The notes under the pieces were generated by a model. That model ran no database searches. It had not been told where the DNA came from and saw nothing but the letters and a program-made list of their open reading frames with translations. From positions 1-31,745 of the forward strand of contig CAAGJI010000017.1 in assembly GCA_900770195.1 (NCBI GenBank): a stretch of 31,745 nucleotides of DNA, written 5' to 3'. Shown piece after piece: positions 1-8,919 of this stretch. The translations under genes were made by a program, and so were the position numbers. The first letter of the stretch is position 1, and every line of letters begins with the position of its first letter. Source of the DNA: Oscillospiraceae bacterium (GTDB lineage Bacteria > Bacillota > Clostridia > Oscillospirales > Ruminococcaceae).

Positions 1-28
1 ATCTAAAGTGACTGGTTTAAACCTCTCA

Positions 29-65
29 GTCAGCTAAAGCTGACAGCTCTCCTTAAAAGGAGAGC
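29..65. repeat. REP-like double hairpin
   Basis: Two perfect inverted repeats lie side by side. GTCAGC (29-34) pairs with GCTGAC (39-44) over a TAAA loop, and GCTCTCCTT (46-54) pairs with AAGGAGAGC (57-65) over a two-base centre. The combination resembles small intergenic repeats I recall from gut Clostridia, but no second copy was found in this window, so the repeat status is inference. It lacks a strong T tail, so it is not a standard terminator, although it could end transcription of a gene lying to the left. Confidence 0.5.
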
Positions 66-140
66 CTTATATTCTACATTTTTTCATAAAACAAATAAAT
101 ATTTTTAAAAATTGATTTCTGTGTTATAAACTATTGATAA

Positions 141-169
141 TTGACTATTGATTTTTTTTATGTTATAAT
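141..169 (+). promoter_or_regulatory. sigma-A promoter of the esterase gene
   Basis: TTGACT (141-146) and TATAAT (164-169) are separated by 17 bp. The start codon lies about 34 bp downstream with an AAGGAG ribosome binding site at 186-191. Confidence 0.8.
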
Positions 170-202
170 AGTCATATAAATTTTTAAGGAGAAGGTATTG
201 AA

Positions 203-1918
203 ATGAATAAAAAAGCGATGGCTGTTCTAACAGCGGCAGGAATAATTCCTGCAATGATTGGAAATGTTTCTTCATTTGCTTTTGCTGAAAATTCAGATGT
301 TTTACATTTGCAAAATGTTATTCTTGGAATTGAAGAACCTGAAAAAACAGATGATATAAATGCTGACGGAAAAGTTGACGTTTGCGATTTGTGCATGCTT
401 AAAGAGAAAAAGCAGTCAAGTGAAGAATTTAAAAAAATGATTTTTAATGCATCATCTGAAAACGTTAAAACAACAGGAAGATATTTATACAAAAATGACG
501 TAAACTGGCTTGTTCAGAGTGGTTCGGCGGTTTCTTTCAGCGTTACAGGAAAATCAGCGTCGGTAACACTTGCAGGTGACAGTTCCATTGAAAATGGCGA
601 AGATTACCGACCAAGATATGCGGTTTTGGTTGATGGAGAAATAATTGCAGATAATGTTATGAGTGATGCTGAAAAGGAAATAAAACTTTTTGATGAAAAA
701 GTATCACGAACAGCAGAAGTAAAAATAATTCATCTGTCAGAAGCAATGAATGGGGCAGTCGGAGTTAAGAATATAACAGTTGAAACAGATAAAACAACGC
801 CTGTTTTGCCTGCTGCAAAAAAGAAACTGAATATTGAATTTATAGGTGATTCAATTACTTGTGCATATGGTGTAGAAGGTAAAAGCAGTTCGGAATCTTT
901 TAAGACAACAACCGAAAACTTTATGAAATCATACGCTTATTTGGCGGCTGAAAAGCTTGATGCGGACTATAGTGCGGTTTCTTACAGCGGTCATGGTGTT
1001 TTGTCCGGATTTACAACATCGGGCGATATAAATAAAGACAGCATAGTTCCGGATTATTATACAAAAGTTGGAAAATTACCTGATTATAATGTTGAATGGG
1101 ATTTTGAATCAGCACAAAGCGATGTTGTTGTGATAAATCTTGGAACGAATGATTCAAGTTACGTCAGCAAAGAACCCGAAACACGTTCAGTTGAGTTTAT
1201 AGATGCATATGTTGATTTTCTTGGTAAAATAAGAGAAAAAAATCCTGATGCACATATAATATGTACGGTCGGAACGATGGGCGGAGATATGTATCCATAT
1301 CTTGAAGAAGCAGTAAAAAAATACAGTGAAAAAACAGGCGACAGCAAAGTTACAAGTTATGAATCAAAAACACAGAATTTTGCAGACGGTGTTGGTTCAG
1401 ACTGGCATCCTTCTGAAACAACACAGAAAAAGAATGCATATGTTCTGGCTGACAAAATTTGTGAAGTTCTTGGAATTGAATCAGATAAGGTTGGTCTTGA
1501 TGTTACCGCCGATTCTGAATATAAATTAAATATGCCTGAGGGAAAAGGCGGAAATGCAGCTTCTTATGTAGGATATGATAAGTCCTTCTGGATAAATATG
1601 GTTACAGGCGGAAATACACCTGATGCAATTGAAGCAGAAATTGCAGATATTACACTTAATAAAGGCGGAACATACAGACTTGAATTTGATTGCACATCAA
1701 CTTATGACGGAAAACTTCCTGTTATGATAAAAGGTTCAGACGGAACAGTATATTTCAGTGATAAATTTGAAGCTGTTGCAGATAAAACACATTATTTAGC
1801 TGAAATAAACATTGAAAATGATGATAAAAAAGCATCAATAATTTATCAGCTTGGCGGAAAAGATAGTTATAACGTAACACTTTCCAATATATCACTTACA
1901 AAAATATCTCAAAAATAA
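203..1918 (+). CDS. secreted CE2-type SGNH carbohydrate esterase with a partial dockerin
   Basis: Probable acetyl-esterase that removes acetyl groups from plant cell-wall polysaccharides outside the cell. Residues 1-28 form a signal peptide (KK, hydrophobic core, AFA). Residues 31-62 look like a dockerin missing its first calcium loop: helix SDVLHLQNVILG, then one full loop DINADGKVDVCD. A beta-rich domain (about 75-200) precedes the SGNH hydrolase domain, the order seen in CE2 esterases. The nucleophile block is FIGDSITCAYG with Ser217; block III is GTND (314-317); the catalytic Asp/His block is DWHP with D400 and H402. The last 120 residues form a beta-rich, carbohydrate-binding-like module. 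An AAGGAG site 11 bases upstream supports the start. The gene has its own promoter and terminator. CE2 assignment rests on domain order and motifs; the exact substrate is unknown. Confidence 0.82.
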   Translation: MNKKAMAVLTAAGIIPAMIGNVSSFAFAENSDVLHLQNVILGIEEPEKTDDINADGKVDVCDLCMLKEKKQSSEEFKKMIFNASSENVKTTGRYLYKNDVNWLVQSGSAVSFSVTGKSASVTLAGDSSIENGEDYRPRYAVLVDGEIIADNVMSDAEKEIKLFDEKVSRTAEVKIIHLSEAMNGAVGVKNITVETDKTTPVLPAAKKKLNIEFIGDSITCAYGVEGKSSSESFKTTTENFMKSYAYLAAEKLDADYSAVSYSGHGVLSGFTTSGDINKDSIVPDYYTKVGKLPDYNVEWDFESAQSDVVVINLGTNDSSYVSKEPETRSVEFIDAYVDFLGKIREKNPDAHIICTVGTMGGDMYPYLEEAVKKYSEKTGDSKVTSYESKTQNFADGVGSDWHPSETTQKKNAYVLADKICEVLGIESDKVGLDVTADSEYKLNMPEGKGGNAASYVGYDKSFWINMVTGGNTPDAIEAEIADITLNKGGTYRLEFDCTSTYDGKLPVMIKGSDGTVYFSDKFEAVADKTHYLAEINIENDDKKASIIYQLGGKDSYNVTLSNISLTKISQK

Positions 1919-1922
1919 AGTT

Positions 1923-1957
1923 AAATCCGCTGTGTTTTTTGACATAGCGGATTTTTT
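1923..1957 (+). terminator. rho-independent terminator after the esterase
   Basis: AAATCCGCTGTG (1923-1934) pairs with CATAGCGGATTT (1943-1954) with one G-U pair and an 8-base loop, and the stem runs into TTTTTT. The next gene starts only 12 bases later, so it probably depends on readthrough or an unseen promoter. Confidence 0.85.
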
Positions 1958-1969
1958 GAAAGGTAAAAA

Positions 1970-2425
1970 ATGAAAATATATATAGATGCGGACGGTTGTC
2001 CTGTTGTTGATGAAACTGTTGAAACAGCTTTAAAATATGGCATAAAATGCGTTATTTTGTGCGATACAGCACATAGAATTGAAAGAAAAAATGCAGAAAC
2101 TATTATAGTTGAAAAGGGTGCTGACAGCGTTGATTTTAAACTTGTGAATCTTGTTTCAAAAGGAGATATTGCTGTTACGCAGGATTATGGACTTGCAGCA
2201 ATGTGCCTTGGAAAAAATGCATATGTAATAAATCAGGACGGAAAAATATATTCAGATGAAAATATTTCGGGATTGCTTGAATTTCGTGCAATATCGAAAA
2301 AAATTCGCAAATCAGGCGGACGTACAAAAAGTATACCAAAAAGAAAATCTATTCAGGATAAAAATTTTAAAGAATCACTTGCAAAGCTTATAGAAAAATT
2401 GGAAACGGAGAAAACAGATGAGTAA
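1970..2425 (+). CDS. YaiI/YqxD family protein (UPF0178, DUF188)
   Basis: A 151-residue soluble protein of the YaiI/YqxD family, whose fold is related to PIN nucleases and whose cellular role is not established. The opening MKIYIDADGCPVV is the family signature, carrying the acidic residues of the putative metal site. The internal SKGDIAVTQDYGLAAMCL block and the C-terminal R-K-S-G-G-R-T-K segment are also typical. The length matches the family. An AAAGG site lies just upstream of the ATG. The stop codon overlaps the start of the next gene by 8 bases, indicating translational coupling with the transglutaminase-like protein. Confidence 0.85.
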   Translation: MKIYIDADGCPVVDETVETALKYGIKCVILCDTAHRIERKNAETIIVEKGADSVDFKLVNLVSKGDIAVTQDYGLAAMCLGKNAYVINQDGKIYSDENISGLLEFRAISKKIRKSGGRTKSIPKRKSIQDKNFKESLAKLIEKLETEKTDE

Positions 2426-3449
2426 AGCACCCGAATATTATTATAATATGCTTAATAAGGAGCAGAAAAAAGCCTATTTTATGATAAAAGAAGGTTTGCT
2501 TGAAATGAGAAATTCTTTTCCTGTTCCAAGGCTTTCGCAAAAAGAATTGTCTGATATTTATTTTATGATAAGAATGGATCATCCTGAAATTTTCTGGTCT
2601 GTTACATTCAGCTACAGTTATTATGATGATTCAAGTATGGTAAAACTTTCACCTAAATATTTTTTCTTTGACAAGGAAAAAAGAATTGAACAGAAAAAAG
2701 CTCTTGATTCAAGGATAAAAAAACTTTGCAATCAGATGCAGAAAATGAATGAAAAGGAAAAAGAACTTTTTATACACGATTTTATCTGTAATAATGTTAA
2801 TTATGATAAACTTAAAAAAGAATATTCACATGAGATTATAGGTGCGTTGGGAAATGGCACAGCGGTTTGTGAGGGAATCGCAAAAGCAGTCAAAATTCTT
2901 TGTGACAACGTTGGAATATGGTGTATCATTGCCTTATCGGATTCAAATCCTGAAAAGGGAATTAAATATCGCCATGCCTGGAATATTGTTAAAATAAATG
3001 GACAGTATTATCATCTTGATGCAACTTTTGATAATACTCTTTCAAAAGATGATGTTATAAGGCACGATTATTTCAATCTTTCGGATAAAAAAATATTCAG
3101 AGATCATGAACCTGTTATATGGAAAATTCCTGAATGCATAGATAATGACAGTTTTTATTATAGAGAAAATAAAATCTTCTGGACTACTTTTGAGGAAGTT
3201 GAAAAACGTACAAAACAGGCAGTTAAAAAAGGTAAAACGCTTCTTTTTCATTGGCGTGGCGGATATTTTACAAAGGAGGTTGTAAGCAGAATTTTTGATA
3301 TTTTTTCAAAAGAATCAAAAGAAAAGAATAAAACTTTTTTATGTTCAGTAAATTATGCACAGGCTGTTGTATGCGTAAGATTCAAAGACGGAGTTGGTGA
3401 GTCATCTGTTGAAGTTGAAGAAGCAAACGAAGGAGAAATTTTAGAATAA
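2418..3449 (+). CDS. transglutaminase-like cysteine peptidase-fold protein
   Basis: The central region (about 115-215) is a transglutaminase-like domain with a complete catalytic triad: Cys151 in GTAVCEG, His186 in YRHAWN and Asp201 in YYHLDATFD. Such domains in bacteria usually act as peptidases or amidases rather than cross-linking enzymes. No signal peptide or membrane segment is visible at the N-terminus (MSKAPEYYYNML), so the protein appears cytoplasmic, unlike many exported relatives. The last 100 residues are lysine- and glutamate-rich with no motif I recognise. The gene overlaps the YaiI-family gene by 8 bases, so the two are probably made together. The substrate is unknown. Confidence 0.75.
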   Translation: MSKAPEYYYNMLNKEQKKAYFMIKEGLLEMRNSFPVPRLSQKELSDIYFMIRMDHPEIFWSVTFSYSYYDDSSMVKLSPKYFFFDKEKRIEQKKALDSRIKKLCNQMQKMNEKEKELFIHDFICNNVNYDKLKKEYSHEIIGALGNGTAVCEGIAKAVKILCDNVGIWCIIALSDSNPEKGIKYRHAWNIVKINGQYYHLDATFDNTLSKDDVIRHDYFNLSDKKIFRDHEPVIWKIPECIDNDSFYYRENKIFWTTFEEVEKRTKQAVKKGKTLLFHWRGGYFTKEVVSRIFDIFSKESKEKNKTFLCSVNYAQAVVCVRFKDGVGESSVEVEEANEGEILE

Positions 3450-3506
3450 AGTGACTTTATAATGAAAAAAGTGTATTAATAAATGGTGAAACATATTGAT
3501 TTATGC

Positions 3507-3535
3507 TTGATTTATGTATAAATTTGTTGTATAAT
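3507..3535 (+). promoter_or_regulatory. sigma-A promoter of the binding-protein/GGDEF-EAL operon
   Basis: TTGATT (3507-3512) and TATAAT (3530-3535) are separated by 17 bp. The expected transcription start is near 3542, about 80 bases before the start codon. Confidence 0.75.
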
Positions 3536-3553
3536 TATAATTATAGTATTTTT

Positions 3554-3572
3554 GTATGTGTTCAACACATAC
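3554..3572. promoter_or_regulatory. 19-bp palindrome, possible operator
   Basis: GTATGTGTT (3554-3562) and AACACATAC (3564-3572) are perfect inverted repeats around a single C. The site lies about 12 bases after the expected transcription start. A repressor operator is the simplest reading. A hairpin in RNA is less likely because the loop would be too tight without opening pairs. Confidence 0.5.
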
Positions 3573-3624
3573 GAAAGGGTATAAGACAATAAAAAGAAAA
3601 AATTAAATGTATTGGAGAACTATT

Positions 3625-5097
3625 ATGAATAAAAAAATAATATCAGTAGTTACTCTTGCAGCTGTTCTTGCAGGAACTTTTTCGGGCTGCAATTTGAAAA
3701 AAAATCCTGATTCTGTTTTAAGCAAGGATAATCCTGTAACAATTACAGTATGGAATTATTACAACGGTGTTCAGCTTGCGGGATTTGATGATGCTGTTGA
3801 AGAATTTAATAATACGGTCGGACTTGAAAAAGGAATTATTGTTGAGGGGTATTCAAAAAATTCTGTCAGCGAACTTGCAGACAGCGTTGTTGCAGCAGTA
3901 AAAAAAGACAGCGGTGCAGATACTCCGCCTGATATTTTTGAAACATATGTTGAAACAGCTTATGTTGTTGATCAGCTTGACGGACTTGCAGATATGAGTA
4001 AATATTTTACGGAAAAAGAACTTGACGAGTACTTTGACAATTATATTGAAGAAGACGAATTTTCAGGCGATGGTTCACTTAAAATTTTCCCGACAGCAAA
4101 AAGCACAGAAGTTATGATGCTTAATGATACAGACTGGAAAAAATTTGCGGACAGCACCGGTGTTACAACAAATGACCTTAAAACCTGGGAAGGTCTTGTT
4201 GGTGTTTCTGAAAAATATTACAACTACACAGATGATCTGACGCCTGATGTTCCAAATGATGGAAAAGCATTTTTCGGACGTGATTCAATTGCAAATTATA
4301 TGGTTATAGGTGCAAAACAGCTTGAGGACGGTTGGGTTACAGTTGATAAAGACGGAAACAACGCAAAATTTAATATTGACAAAGAAACTATAAAAAAGCT
4401 TTGGGAAAATTATTATGTTCCGTATGTAAAGGGATATTTCACATCTCAGGGTCGTTTCAGAAGTGAAGATATGAAAGTAGGCACTATTGTTTCAATGATA
4501 TGTTCAACAACAGGTGCTATGTATTGTCCTACAGAAGTTACAATAGATGATGATAACACATATCCTATAGATATTGATGTTCTTCCCGTTCCGAATTTTG
4601 AGGGTAAAGACCCATACATAGTTCAGCAGGGTGCAGGTATGTCTGTTATCAAATCAGATGAAAAACACGAATACGCAAGTGCAGTTTTCCTTAAATGGTT
4701 TACTGAAAAAGAAAGAAATATCGATTTTTCAATTGAATCAGGATATTTGCCTGTAAAAAAAGATGCGTGCAACTATGATGAAATGATTAAAATTGCAGAA
4801 GATGACGGAAAAGAAATTTCTGATGTTTCAAAAGATACCTTGAAGCTTGCAATTGACGAAATAAAAAATAATAATCTTTATACGATGCCGCCTTTCAAAA
4901 ATTCAGCAGATATAAGAACATATATAGGTGACCATATTCAGGAAACAGCAAAAGATGCCCATGATATTGCATATGACAGAATAAACAAGGGTGAGGACAG
5001 AGATAATGTTTTTAATGATTACGTCAGCGATGATGCATTTGAAAGCTGGTATGAAACTTTTTGCAGCGATATGAATGATATAATGGAAAAGAAATAG
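3625..5097 (+). CDS. extracellular solute-binding lipoprotein (family 1)
   Basis: A membrane-anchored binding protein of the sugar/oligosaccharide type (SBP family 1). The lipoprotein signal MNKKIISVVTLAAVLAGTFS ends in GC, making Cys22 the lipid anchor. The mature protein begins with the typical strand PVTITVWNYYNG and contains the usual second-lobe block (YIVQQGAGMSVIKSDEKHEYASAV, here split across residues 330-355) and FLKWFTEKE. The start at 3625 is preferred over an ATG at 3607 because GGAG lies 7 bases ahead and the signal peptide begins there. No ABC permease or ATPase gene is nearby; the next gene, 38 bases on, is a membrane GGDEF-EAL protein, so this protein may act as a ligand sensor instead of a transport component. 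The ligand is unknown. Confidence 0.82.
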   Translation: MNKKIISVVTLAAVLAGTFSGCNLKKNPDSVLSKDNPVTITVWNYYNGVQLAGFDDAVEEFNNTVGLEKGIIVEGYSKNSVSELADSVVAAVKKDSGADTPPDIFETYVETAYVVDQLDGLADMSKYFTEKELDEYFDNYIEEDEFSGDGSLKIFPTAKSTEVMMLNDTDWKKFADSTGVTTNDLKTWEGLVGVSEKYYNYTDDLTPDVPNDGKAFFGRDSIANYMVIGAKQLEDGWVTVDKDGNNAKFNIDKETIKKLWENYYVPYVKGYFTSQGRFRSEDMKVGTIVSMICSTTGAMYCPTEVTIDDDNTYPIDIDVLPVPNFEGKDPYIVQQGAGMSVIKSDEKHEYASAVFLKWFTEKERNIDFSIESGYLPVKKDACNYDEMIKIAEDDGKEISDVSKDTLKLAIDEIKNNNLYTMPPFKNSADIRTYIGDHIQETAKDAHDIAYDRINKGEDRDNVFNDYVSDDAFESWYETFCSDMNDIMEKK

Positions 5098-5135
5098 AAT
5101 AAAGAGGCAGATGCCTATTTTTACAGAGGCGAAGT

Positions 5136-8100
5136 ATGGAAAAAAAAGATTGTAAAGAAGATAGAAACAAAAAAAAGCATGAGGTTAATTCAAAAACTTT
5201 TTTCGCAAGACTTTTTGCATCAACTTTAATTCTTGCACTGCTTCAGTTTGGTACTTTTCTTGGAACGCTTTATGCAGGCGGAGAGTTTTCATACATAAAA
5301 AAATATGCGTATGATTCAATGTCTGAAAAAACTGTAAACAGAAAAAATTACGTTGAAAATACTTTTGTAAACAAAATGCCTCTTGTATACGAAGCGGGCA
5401 AAGATGTAAACAATATAACATCAAAGATTCTTAAAGAAGAAAAAGCGGATTATTCAGCTATTTCTGAAAACAAGGATATAAGCAAAAAAATACTTGAACA
5501 GTCAGCAGATACTATTATAAATCTTTTAAAGCGTGGACTTGTAAATGATGCATATGTTATTCTTGATACGGGAGATTTGTTTTCGGAAAGCGGCGACGCA
5601 GATTCTTTTCCTACTGTTTATATAAGAGATATAAACGTTACAAGCAGTACTGAAACAAGTAATGAAAATATTTTTCTTGAAGCGGGAAGTGCCGATATTG
5701 CAAAAGAAAAAGAAATAATGCTTGATTCCGGCTGGTCGCCTTACATTCAGGCAAAATATGACAATAAAAACGATTTTGAATTTTATTATAAAACGCTGGA
5801 AACAGCAAAAGAAAATCCTGATGTAAGTATGGAAAATCTCGGCTACTGGAGCGAATTTTCAAAAATTTCCGATGTTGGCAGGGAAAGTATGAGATATACT
5901 GTTCCGCTTATTGCAAATGACGGAACAGTTTACGGTGTTGTCGGAATTGGTCTTATGGAAAAAACCATTTTAAGTTATATACCGGGAAATGACCTTCCGA
6001 ACGACAGATCATGCTACATTATTGGTGTTGACCATAATAATGATGATGTTTATTCTGAAATTTTGCATTCAGGCCCTATTTTTTCAAGACTTGTTGACTC
6101 AAAAACAGTTATAAGTCATAAAAATCAGATAGAAAAAAACATTTATGATTTCAACAAAGACAGTGATGTTCCTTGTGATACTGTCGGAACTATTGAAAAT
6201 ATGAATATTTACAAGCATGATTCACCTTTTAAAAGTAATAATTGGGCGATTATTTCCATATCTGAAAAAAGTGAAGCACTGAATATATACTGGACGCTTA
6301 TCAGTTTGTTTGTTATTGCATTTGGAATTTCAGCTGCAATAACAATTATAGCTGCTGTTATTCTTAACAGACACATAACAACACCAATAACAAAAATTAT
6401 AAAGAAGCTTAATTCAAGTCGGGAAGACGACGAAATAATTGAATTTGATTCTACAGGAATAAAAGAAATGGATCTTCTGACAGCTGCAATACAATATTTG
6501 CAGATAAATGTTAAGGAACAGGCATCACGTGTTTCAAAGATAATAAGTATGTCTGTTGCAGGTATTGGTGTGTTTATGTATGACACAGATAAAAACAATG
6601 TTTTTGTCAGCGAAAGTCTTGTAAAAACTCTTAATTGCAACAAACTGTCTGAAAATGATATTACTCTTCCATACAAGGAATTTAAGGAATTTATTCTTGA
6701 TATTGACAAAAAAAATAAAACTAACATATACGAATTTTTCAAGGAAGTAAGTTCTTCTGATAATGAAGGTGTTATGACTGAAGAGTTTAAACTTAAAACA
6801 GATTCAGGTGAAACAAAATGGTACAGTTTCAATTTAAGAAGAGATTCAAACAAAGTTCTTGGACTTATTCAGGATATTACAAAATCAGTTCTCGAAATGA
6901 AGAAAGTTGAATATGAACGTGATAATGATGTTACAACGGGACTTTTAAACAGACGTGCATTCTATCAGAGGGCTGAAAAGGCTTTCCGTGAACCTGAAAA
7001 ACTTCAGGTAGCAGCGTTCATTATGTTTGACCTTGATAATCTTAAATATGTAAATGATACATATGGACACGAATTTGGCGATGACTATATTAAAGCAGCA
7101 GCAAATGTTTTCAAGGAATTTCAATATAATAATGGTGTTGTTGCAAGAATGTCAGGCGATGAGTTCTGTATATTTATAAGCGGATACATTGGAAAAGATG
7201 AGATAAGAAAAGTTATTTCAAAAGTAAGAAAGAAACTTGATGAAAGCTATTGTGTTTTAAGCGATGGTTCGCATTACAAAATAAGAGCAAGCGGTGGTGT
7301 TTCGTGGTATCCTTTTGATGCGGTTTCCTATGATATGCTTATAAGATTTGCAGATTTTGCGATGTATAAAATAAAGCATTCGACAAAGGGAAATATTGCA
7401 GAATTTGATATTTCAACATATACGAAAGATTCTATTTTGCTTTCTGGTATCGAAGAAATGAACCATATAATCGATACAGAAAGTATCAAATATGCTTTTC
7501 ACAGTATTGTTTCTGTTAAAACAGGTAAAATATATGGATATGAAGCACTTATGCGTCCGCAGTCTGATGTTTTCAGGTCGCCTCTTGATTTTCTCAGAAT
7601 TGCAAAGACAAGTTCAAAGCTTTATGAGATAGAAAGACTTACATGGAAACTTGCACTCAGAAAATTCAACAGTTTTGTTGTGAATGGAACATTAAGTTCT
7701 GAAACGAAAATATTTATCAATTCAATTTCAAATTGTATTATAAGTGAAGATGATATGAAAACTATTGAATCAGAAAATTATAATATTCTTGATAATGTAG
7801 TTCTTGAAATACTTGAAGGCGAAGAAACAAACGATGAATATCTGAAGTATAAACAGAAGTTTATTAAAAGCTGGAATGCTATGACGGCACTTGATGACTT
7901 TGGAAGCGGTTACAACAGCGAATATGCGTTGCTTACTCTTGAACCTGATATCATAAAAATAGACAAGTCGATAATAAGTGGCTGTGACCACGATGAAAGT
8001 AAATCAGATATTATTGAAAAGCTTGTTCAAATTTCAGCAGCAAAGGGAATACTTGTTCTTGCGAGGGTGTTGAAACACGTGATGAACTGAAAAAAGTAAT

Positions 8101-8227
8101 CGAGTGTGGAGTAGATCTTTTGCAGGGATTCTATTTTGGAAAACCTTCATTTGAACCTCAGGTTTGCAGTGAAGAAATAACAAAAGATATTCTTAAAATG
8201 TCAGTAAAAGCAAGGAATAAAAAATAG
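5136..8227 (+). pseudogene. Cache-PAS-GGDEF-EAL c-di-GMP enzyme, frameshifted in the EAL domain
   Basis: A membrane sensor for cyclic di-GMP turnover. Transmembrane segments at about residues 25-48 and 383-412 enclose an extracellular Cache-like domain; a HAMP/PAS-like region (about 413-590) follows, then GGDEF and EAL. The GGDEF site reads SGDEF (673-677) with FDLDNLKYVND upstream, so cyclase activity is plausible; no RxxD inhibitory site is seen. The EAL domain has YEALMRP (E803) and DDFGSGY (920). The frame ends at a TGA (8088-8090) because one base is missing near 8062-8063. In the other frame, codons from 8063 read EGVETRDELKKVIE and LLQGFYFGKP, and end at TAG 8225-8227. The loss removes the conserved Glu of the EGVET motif and the last strand, so phosphodiesterase activity is probably lost while cyclase activity may remain. 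A sequencing error or programmed shift cannot be excluded. Confidence 0.85.
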
Positions 8228-8233
8228 TTATAA

Positions 8234-8271
8234 AAAAGCTGTTTTATGTCAGATGACGTAAAACAGCTTTT
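8234..8271. terminator. bidirectional terminator between convergent genes
   Basis: AAAAGCTGTTTTA (8234-8246) pairs with TAAAACAGCTTTT (8259-8271), and the inner bases GTC/GAC extend the stem over an AGAT loop. Flanking A and T runs give a U-tract on both strands, serving the GGDEF-EAL gene on the plus strand and the amidase on the minus strand. Confidence 0.85.
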
Positions 8272-8275
8272 AAAT

Positions 8276-8852
8276 TTATTTTTTCAAATCATAACTTAAA
8301 ACTGAATAAAGAACGGTAAATGCAACTTTTTTCTGATATTCTTCTGTGTCGAGAAGTTTTGCTTCATCGGGATTAGACAAAAATCCGCATTCAACCATAA
8401 TCATAGGATTTTTGCAATTGCAGCAAAGATATAGCGAATCTCCGCATTCTTTTATTTCTCTTTTGTTTTCGGGCTGTAACATTTCTCTGAAAGTATCCTG
8501 TACTGTTTGTGCAAGTTCAGTATTTGCCATTAAATGAGCGGAATAAAAAATCTGTGCACCTGAATATTGTGGTTCAGCAAACTGATTTTGATGTATTGAA
8601 AGGCAAATTGCGTTGCTTTCTGAATTTAAAATTTCAAGTCTGTTTTTCATATCGGATAATTTTTGTTCAGCTGTTCCTTTTATTCCGTTGTCGTAAATGC
8701 TTTTATCCGAATTTCTTGTTAATTTTACATTATATCCCAAAACCGAGAACATATCTTTTAAATCAAGTGCAATATTCAGATTTATATTTTTTTCAATCGT
8801 TCCTGTGACAGACGTACAGCCACCGTCTTCACCGCCATGTGGCGAATCAACT
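8276..8852 (-). pseudogene. N-acetylmuramoyl-L-alanine amidase (Amidase_3), N-terminus damaged
   Basis: CwlD/AmiC-type zinc amidase that would cleave the lactyl-peptide bond of peptidoglycan. The open frame runs 8852-8276 and holds all four family positions: HGGEDGG (His), GTIEKNINLNIA (Glu), LSIHQN (His) and MVECGFLSN (Glu). The first ATG in frame is at 8752, after the first two zinc-site residues, and an in-frame TAA (8855-8853) blocks extension. Upstream, a different frame encodes a basic stretch (TPINRKIKKLSLS) that ends in TGA right at the junction, which looks like the cytoplasmic N-terminus of such a protein with its membrane anchor and first strand deleted. The motif normally written D-x-G-H reads DSPH here. 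A short protein from 8752 would be inactive. A sequencing error is possible. Confidence 0.72.
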
Positions 8853-8919
8853 TAAACTGAGTTTTTTAATCTTCCTGTTTATAGGCGTTTTTTGTTTTGC
8901 TTTAAATTTACTATAACTC

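Noticed and set aside
5105..5121. Small hairpin with T run between the binding-protein and GGDEF-EAL genes
   Set aside because: AGGC/GCCT gives only four pairs, too weak to call a terminator.
6209..6853. 214-codon minus-strand ORF within the GGDEF-EAL gene
   Set aside because: Antisense shadow; no ribosome binding site or domain, and the plus-strand frame is clear.
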